Below are positions 59,684 through 64,000 of a stretch of 64,000 nt of DNA, one piece after another. The notes beneath the pieces were generated by a model. It saw only the letters and a list, made by a program, of their open reading frames with translations, was not told the origin of the DNA and did no database searches. The first letter of the stretch is position 1, and every line of letters begins with the position of its first letter. The position numbers and the translations under genes were made by a program. Source of the stretch: an uncultured Flavobacteriaceae bacterium (lineage in GTDB: Bacteria > Bacteroidota > Bacteroidia > Flavobacteriales > Flavobacteriaceae); assembly GCA_947502495.1 (NCBI GenBank), contig CANNAC010000005.1, positions 1 to 64,000 of the forward strand. Reading direction: 5' to 3'.

Positions 59684-59727
59684 CTGATAAAAATCATCTT
59701 TAAAGGAAACACTATCTCTTATTTTTG
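59684..59727 (+). promoter_or_regulatory. Copper-gene promoter: CTGAT-AAAA-ATCAT dyad and TATTTTTG box
   Basis: TGAT-AAAA-ATCA (59685-59696) resembles the Fnr box and is centred 33 bp upstream of TATTTTTG (59720-59727). The start codon at 59733 lies only 5 bases past the box, so the mRNA is nearly leaderless. The same CTGAT-N4-ATCAT occurs at 50413. Confidence 0.5.
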
Positions 59728-59732
59728 TACCA

Positions 59733-60110
59733 ATGAAAATAAGCACATACATATTCGCTATTAGTTTAACCACATTGCTACTATTTAATAGTACAAGAGT
59801 GTCGCTAACCTATGCGTATTATAATATGGATACTGTAGGTTTTATAGAAACCTTCTGCTTAAACAAAGACAAACCAGAATTAAAATGTAATGGGAAATGT
59901 CATTTAAAAAAGGTGGTTCAATCACAAGATCAGGATCAAAAAACACCAGAAAGTATTATTGATTTTAAAGAACTCATCTTATTTTCAATGACAATGGAAC
60001 CTCTTGTTTTTCAGCAAAAAGAATTTAGCAAAAAAAAGAATATAACGGACTATCCCAATCTATATTCGTTTCATAATACCAACGTTTGTTTTCATCCTCC
60101 TAGAGTATAA
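59733..60110 (+). CDS. Small Cys-rich membrane-anchored protein beside the copper receptor
   Basis: 125 residues. A helical anchor or signal covers about 5-20. Then come C42, C52, C56 and H57 (FCLNKDKPELKCNGKCHLKK), which looks like a metal site. A second pair is near the end (VCFHPPRV). Proteins with the NGKCxLKK block are typically encoded next to TonB receptors in Bacteroidota. With the receptor downstream (64 bases) it may take part in copper handling. No enzyme activity is recognised. Confidence 0.75.
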   Translation: MKISTYIFAISLTTLLLFNSTRVSLTYAYYNMDTVGFIETFCLNKDKPELKCNGKCHLKKVVQSQDQDQKTPESIIDFKELILFSMTMEPLVFQQKEFSKKKNITDYPNLYSFHNTNVCFHPPRV

Positions 60111-60174
60111 TTTTATTCAATTAGAGGTAGTTTAATCTGCCATAAGCAATGAAATAAAATTAAACACATTACAT

Positions 60175-62277
60175 ATGAAAACATTATATGGGGTACTACT
60201 ATGCACCCTAATTACAGCTATGTCTTTTGGTCAAGAACAAAACGAAATTCAAAAAGACAGTACAGAACAAAAAGAAACCAAACTAGATGAAGTTATTGTA
60301 ACTGGAAATCTAAAAAAAGACCCAGTATTAACCGTTGTTGCCAATAAGTATGACGAAAAAATTGTACAACCTAAAAACGTTGCCGATTTGTTTAATAACA
60401 TCAACGGATTTTCGGTAATAAAAAGAGGCAACTACGCTATTGACCCTTCGTTTAGAGCTTCACAATACGAACAATTAAACATTCAATATGATGGAGGAAC
60501 AAAAGCAATGCATGCTTGCCCCAATAGAATGGATCCTATAACCACACATATTATTCCTGAAGAAATCGCGAAAATCGAAATCATTAAAGGTCCATATACA
60601 GTGCGTTACGGAGCGACTTTTGGAGGAATTGTAAATTTGGTAACCCAAAAGCCAGATTATGAAGATTATGGTTTACACGGAAAAGTATCTGCAGGTTATG
60701 AAAGCAACGGAAACTCTTTAGTAAACCTAGCGCAACTGCAATATATTAAAGAAAAATATGATATCGTTGCTAATGCAGGTTATAGAGATTTTGGTAATTA
60801 TGAAGATGGTGATGGGACCGAAATCCCTTCATCTTTTAGAAGTACCGATTACGGAATCAAACTAGGATACAACTTCTCTGATGAGCAACGTTTACAAGCG
60901 CATTGGAGACAATCTTTTGGTCGTGATGTACTACATGCTGCATTGCCAATGGATACCGAATATGATAATAGTAGTATTCTATCTTTAGATTATAAACTGG
61001 ATAATATTGGTGAAGTAGCACAATCTTTAACTGCAAAAGCCTATTATAGTTATGTGGATCATTTAATGACTAATGACAATAGACCGACTTTTATGATGAT
61101 GGAAGCAGCTTCTGCTGTAGATGCAACAACCATTGGTGGAAAATTAGAATTAAACTGGAAACCTTTAGAAAAACTAAATGTGTTTTCTGGTTTGGATGCC
61201 ATGCATATTGCTAGAGATGGCGGAAGAACGCGATTCATTAAAATAATGAATGGGAATCCCTTACCAACTCCTATGACTTTTAAGGATAAGGTTTGGCAAG
61301 ATTCTTATATCACAGATTTAGGAGTATTCACAGAAGTTAAATATAATAGCAACCCAAAAACCATATTTACAGCTGGTATTCGTTATGATCATGTAACATC
61401 AGACATTCAAGATCCTGAAGCTGATTTTGCTGCTATGTATGACTTAGAAAAACGTACAGAACATAATGTTAGCGGAACGGTTTCTATTAAAAACAGAGTC
61501 TCTGATAATTTCACTTTAGAGGCTGCGTATGGTCGCGGAATTCGTTCTGCAAATATGATAGAGCGCTTTATTAATCACTTTACTGTTGGACAAGATCCTT
61601 ATGAATATATTGGAAACCCAAATTTAAAAGCAGAAGTTAATAATCAATTTGAAATTGGTTTTAAAGGAAGACAACCTTTGCAGCATGGTTTTAATAGCTT
61701 TAAATACGAAACGTCTTTCTATTATTCTTTCTTTGAAAACTATATTGTTGGTGTAATAGACCCTAGCATTACTAGAAAATTTAATCCTACAACAGATCCT
61801 ACTAGTGTGAAAGTATTTCAAAACATAGACGAAGCCTATAAAACAGGTTTTGAAGTTATGGCACAAGTCGATTTTTTAAATGACTATTATTTTAAAACAG
61901 AGTTTGCTTATGTATATGCAAAAAACAAAGATTTAAAAGAGTCCTTACCTTTAACTCCTCCGCTTACCACGAAGTTAAGTTTAGGATTTCAAAAAGAAAA
62001 ATTCTGGGGAAGCGTACAATATAATGTCGTTTCAAAACAAGAAAATATTTCTAGAAGTTTTGGGGAAACAGAAACCGACGGATATCAAACTTTAGACGTT
62101 CGTTTTGGAGTAAAACCTATGAAGAATATTACATTAGGTGTTGCTGTACTTAATGCTTTAGACGAAGCTTATAACAGCCATTTAAACTTCTCATTTACCA
62201 ACCAAGCAGATTTTGGAAGAACACCAATTACAGAACCAGGTCGTAATTTATCCGCATTTTTACAGTATAAATTTTAA
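60175..62277 (+). CDS. TonB-dependent copper receptor (OprC-like)
   Basis: 700 residues: signal peptide (cleavage SFG-Q at 21-22), plug domain (LDEVIVTGNLKKDPV, then IIKGPYTVRYGATFGGIVNL) and a 22-strand barrel ending in RNLSAFLQYKF. The plug holds HACPNRMDP with C115 and M119, the C-x3-M pair that binds copper in OprC, and Met-rich RPTFMMM text in the barrel. It therefore probably imports copper or a copper complex, powered by TonB. It follows the Cys-rich gene at 59733. The OprC match is by family; the metal is inferred. Confidence 0.85.
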   Translation: MKTLYGVLLCTLITAMSFGQEQNEIQKDSTEQKETKLDEVIVTGNLKKDPVLTVVANKYDEKIVQPKNVADLFNNINGFSVIKRGNYAIDPSFRASQYEQLNIQYDGGTKAMHACPNRMDPITTHIIPEEIAKIEIIKGPYTVRYGATFGGIVNLVTQKPDYEDYGLHGKVSAGYESNGNSLVNLAQLQYIKEKYDIVANAGYRDFGNYEDGDGTEIPSSFRSTDYGIKLGYNFSDEQRLQAHWRQSFGRDVLHAALPMDTEYDNSSILSLDYKLDNIGEVAQSLTAKAYYSYVDHLMTNDNRPTFMMMEAASAVDATTIGGKLELNWKPLEKLNVFSGLDAMHIARDGGRTRFIKIMNGNPLPTPMTFKDKVWQDSYITDLGVFTEVKYNSNPKTIFTAGIRYDHVTSDIQDPEADFAAMYDLEKRTEHNVSGTVSIKNRVSDNFTLEAAYGRGIRSANMIERFINHFTVGQDPYEYIGNPNLKAEVNNQFEIGFKGRQPLQHGFNSFKYETSFYYSFFENYIVGVIDPSITRKFNPTTDPTSVKVFQNIDEAYKTGFEVMAQVDFLNDYYFKTEFAYVYAKNKDLKESLPLTPPLTTKLSLGFQKEKFWGSVQYNVVSKQENISRSFGETETDGYQTLDVRFGVKPMKNITLGVAVLNALDEAYNSHLNFSFTNQADFGRTPITEPGRNLSAFLQYKF

Positions 62278-62295
62278 TCCAGATTTGGTATAAAC

Positions 62296-62331
62296 AAAAA
62301 AATAGCGCATTTAAAATGCGCTATTTTTTTT
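62296..62331 (+). terminator. Terminator after the TonB receptor
   Basis: AAAAAATAGCGCAT and ATGCGCTATTTTTT pair around TTTAAA, 20 bases past the receptor stop. Confidence 0.9.
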
Positions 62332-62354
62332 ATAATTAAATGTTTTAAATAAAA

Positions 62355-62504
62355 CTATCTTTCTTTAGGCTCTTCTTTATCTCTGTCGTTATTAGACATA
62401 GATTTTACTAAAAAAGCAACTAGAGCTAGACAAACTAATCCAAAAATAGCGATCATAATTACGCCGTTATTCCAGTTCGCTAATGCAATGCTTTGAGATA
62501 TCAT
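62355..62504 (-). CDS. 49-residue single-TM protein
   Basis: A 49-codon frame: MISQSIALAN, a helix GVIMIAIFGLVCLALVAFLV, then a charged tail (NNDRDKEEPKER). The orientation and composition are those of a small bitopic membrane protein. No family is recognised. It converges with the copper receptor, with a terminator in between. Confidence 0.6.
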   Translation of the reverse strand: MISQSIALANWNNGVIMIAIFGLVCLALVAFLVKSMSNNDRDKEEPKER

Positions 62505-62663
62505 AAAAATAGGTGTTAGTGTTTTTAAAGTATAAAAATAATATTTTTTTATATTTATAAATATGACTTTTATCAGCTAAAAAGAAGCATTCCTATTTTT
62601 GTGTTTTCGAACTTTTTATCTAATAGATATAAGATATACCGCATTTTACATGAAATAATTCTT

Positions 62664-63266
62664 TTAATAAACGTTGGTTATAATATTCTTTTTCTGAATG
62701 ATAAAAAACAATTCTTTGTCTTGTCTTGATGTAATAGAATTGTAAGAAGCTTCCATTATTTTAGTATCAAAATAATGCTTAAAATACTCTATGTATTCCA
62801 TTTTACAACCTCCAAAAGGTGGATGCGTTTTATTTAAAGGCACATTAAAAAGCAGGCCTACCACTTTACCATTGTCATGTAACATTTCAAATGCTTTTGC
62901 TGCATAAGCTGCTCTTAAATTAGGATCTATAGCACAAAAAAAAGTTTGCTCCATAATCAAATCAAAAGTCATATCAACATCAAAAAAATTCTTTTGGATA
63001 AGATGTGAAGTAGGAAAAGAAGGCACTCTAGATTTTATATTATCGAGTGCTGTTCTAGATAAATCTACTACATACACATTTTTAAAACCTTTATTATGAA
63101 GATATTCTGCTTCATAACTATTCCCGCCTCCTGGAATTAGAATTTTAAGCTCTTTATTGGTTAACTGATTGATATAGTTTTTTAATGGCGGAGAAACTTC
63201 GCCCAAATCCCAACCAATATCACTGGTTTTATATCTATGATCCCAAAAACCTTCGGATAAATCCAT
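62664..63266 (-). CDS. TPMT-family SAM-dependent methyltransferase
   Basis: 200 residues with a Rossmann methyltransferase fold: FWDHRYKTSDIGWDLGEVSP, then LIPGGGNSYEAEYL (SAM motif I) and the TPMT-like EQTFFCAIDP block. Relatives methylate thiols, tellurite or thiocyanate, and some detoxify sulfur species. The ATG overlaps the thioredoxin stop by one base (TAATG), so the two are translationally coupled. Substrate is unknown; a thiol or metalloid is inferred from the family. Confidence 0.85.
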   Translation of the reverse strand: MDLSEGFWDHRYKTSDIGWDLGEVSPPLKNYINQLTNKELKILIPGGGNSYEAEYLHNKGFKNVYVVDLSRTALDNIKSRVPSFPTSHLIQKNFFDVDMTFDLIMEQTFFCAIDPNLRAAYAAKAFEMLHDNGKVVGLLFNVPLNKTHPPFGGCKMEYIEYFKHYFDTKIMEASYNSITSRQDKELFFIIQKKNIITNVY

Positions 63267-63562
63267 TAATAAGGTGTTGTAATTACATTTATTAATTCAT
63301 CTTTTTGAAGCATTCCCGACTGTCTCCAAACTTGCTTTCCGTTTTTAAACAATAGCATAGTTGGCACACCTCTAACTTGGTATTTTGCAGCAAGGGCTTG
63401 ATTTTTATCCACATCAATCTTAATAATAGATACTCTATCTTTTAAATTATCTTTAACCTCTTTTAAAATAGGACTCATCATTTTACATGGTCCACACCAC
63501 TCTGCATAAAAATCTACTAATACAGGAGTTTCTTGATTTATTAATTCTGAAAATTTACTCAT
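63266..63562 (-). CDS. trxA: Thioredoxin
   Basis: 98 residues with the classic active site WCGPC (W22, C23, C26), the cis-Pro GVPTM and the buried Asp region (VLVDFYAEW). It reduces disulfides in the cytoplasm; it could serve the peroxiredoxin at 58813. It starts 12 bases downstream of the DUF3365 gene and is coupled to the methyltransferase. Confidence 0.94.
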   Translation of the reverse strand: MSKFSELINQETPVLVDFYAEWCGPCKMMSPILKEVKDNLKDRVSIIKIDVDKNQALAAKYQVRGVPTMLLFKNGKQVWRQSGMLQKDELINVITTPY

Positions 63563-63574
63563 AACGGACTTATT

Positions 63575-64000
63575 TTATTTGTCGAAAGTTATACTCCAAA
63601 TACCTCTAACCTCATTAACAACATATCCTGTAGCTTTATCTTGAGGATACAAACTAGCAAGTTTACTCACTGTTGGTTTTTTTATATCTTGATCTGGTTT
63701 CCCATGACATTGTAAACACATTGCATTTGTTGTTATTGGATAATACACGTGTACTTTATTGTCTAACACATCTACAATTGGTTCTGGTTCTTTACTATTT
63801 TTTATATCGTTTTTAAAAGAATTAATATACGCTAATTCTTTTGTATTTGCTAGATTATTTTGGTTTCTAGGTTTATCGGAAACACGTTTTATAATTGCAT
63901 GATGTACTACAGACATGCTATCTGTTAAGGGATATGCTTTTTCATTGCAAAAAGCTAATGCTTCTAATGTTCCTTTTTTTTGGATAGTTCCCATTAGGTT
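63575..64000 (-). CDS. DUF3365 heme-binding protein (partial, cut by window end)
   Basis: The frame is open to base 64,000 with no stop, so the N-terminus lies outside. The visible 141 residues carry the DUF3365/Tll0287-like text (LEALAFCNEKAYPLTDSM, RVSDKPRNQNN) and a CxxCH heme-binding motif (MCLQCHGKP), then GYVVNEVRGIWSITF. Such domains bind heme covalently in the periplasm and act as redox sensors or sinks. It lies upstream of thioredoxin on the same strand, so the three genes form one operon. Confidence 0.85.
   Translation of the reverse strand, partial: NLMGTIQKKGTLEALAFCNEKAYPLTDSMSVVHHAIIKRVSDKPRNQNNLANTKELAYINSFKNDIKNSKEPEPIVDVLDNKVHVYYPITTNAMCLQCHGKPDQDIKKPTVSKLASLYPQDKATGYVVNEVRGIWSITFDK

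Overview
The window is about 64 kb of low-GC DNA (roughly one third G+C) from a member of the Bacteroidota, almost certainly a marine-type Flavobacteriaceae. The signs are a secreted protein with a type IX secretion (Por) sorting tail, a gliding-motility GldF/GldG gene next to dnaN, promoters of the Bacteroidota type (TAnnTTTG at -7), the pairing of DUF4212 with ActP, and dispersed extragenic repeats typical of the family. No rRNA, tRNA, CRISPR array, prophage or intact insertion sequence was seen. The genus cannot be named from the sequence alone.

Region by region. 1-1.07 kb is a gene-free stretch of ~345-bp tandem repeats. 1.07-8.6 kb holds an NYN/OST-HTH RNA-binding protein, a Lys-rich microprotein, a type IX-secreted GEVED protein, two small envelope or secreted proteins (zinc-ribbon type and thermonuclease), a TPR histidine kinase with its LuxR-like response regulator, and a divergent unknown membrane protein. 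8.6-11.8 kb holds a fatty-acid desaturase and a YceI protein, each behind its own Crp/Fnr-type gene, with extragenic repeats on both sides. 11.8-17.2 kb is one giant gene that joins two alpha/beta-hydrolase (lipase-like) domains to a CHAT caspase-like protease and a TPR-like tail; this is the most unusual object in the window.

17.5-32.4 kb is a coherent short-chain fatty acid module on the minus strand: porin, DUF4212, ActP symporter, a symporter/histidine-kinase fusion with its receiver protein, a propionyl-CoA synthetase-like enzyme and acetyl-CoA synthetase. A transposase-derived zinc-ribbon/HTH protein precedes it. An aldehyde dehydrogenase with its DUF779 partner and a divergent AraC regulator could feed acetate into it. 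32.5-41.9 kb is housekeeping: AGCS symporter, purC, phoH, SAM hydroxide adenosyltransferase, a GldF-GldG fusion and dnaN.

42-64 kb is a redox, sulfur and metal region: a long operon tolC-HlyD-RND-DUF2892-YeeE-YeeE, NAD salvage (pncB-pncA), sulfide:quinone oxidoreductase-like enzyme, cytochrome bd oxidase, an archaeal-type peroxiredoxin, a copper-type TonB receptor with a small Cys-rich partner, thioredoxin, a TPMT-like methyltransferase and a heme-binding DUF3365 protein cut by the window end. Five transcription units here (tolC operon, SQR, cydAB, peroxiredoxin, copper pair) carry Crp/Fnr-like inverted repeats, and every one is centred exactly 33 bp upstream of a TAnnTTT(G/A) element (six sites), which suggests one regulon. 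Between SQR and cydB lies a deletion scar: a decayed tetR with an 11-Tyr tract runs straight into the last ~50 codons of an ABC-2 permease.
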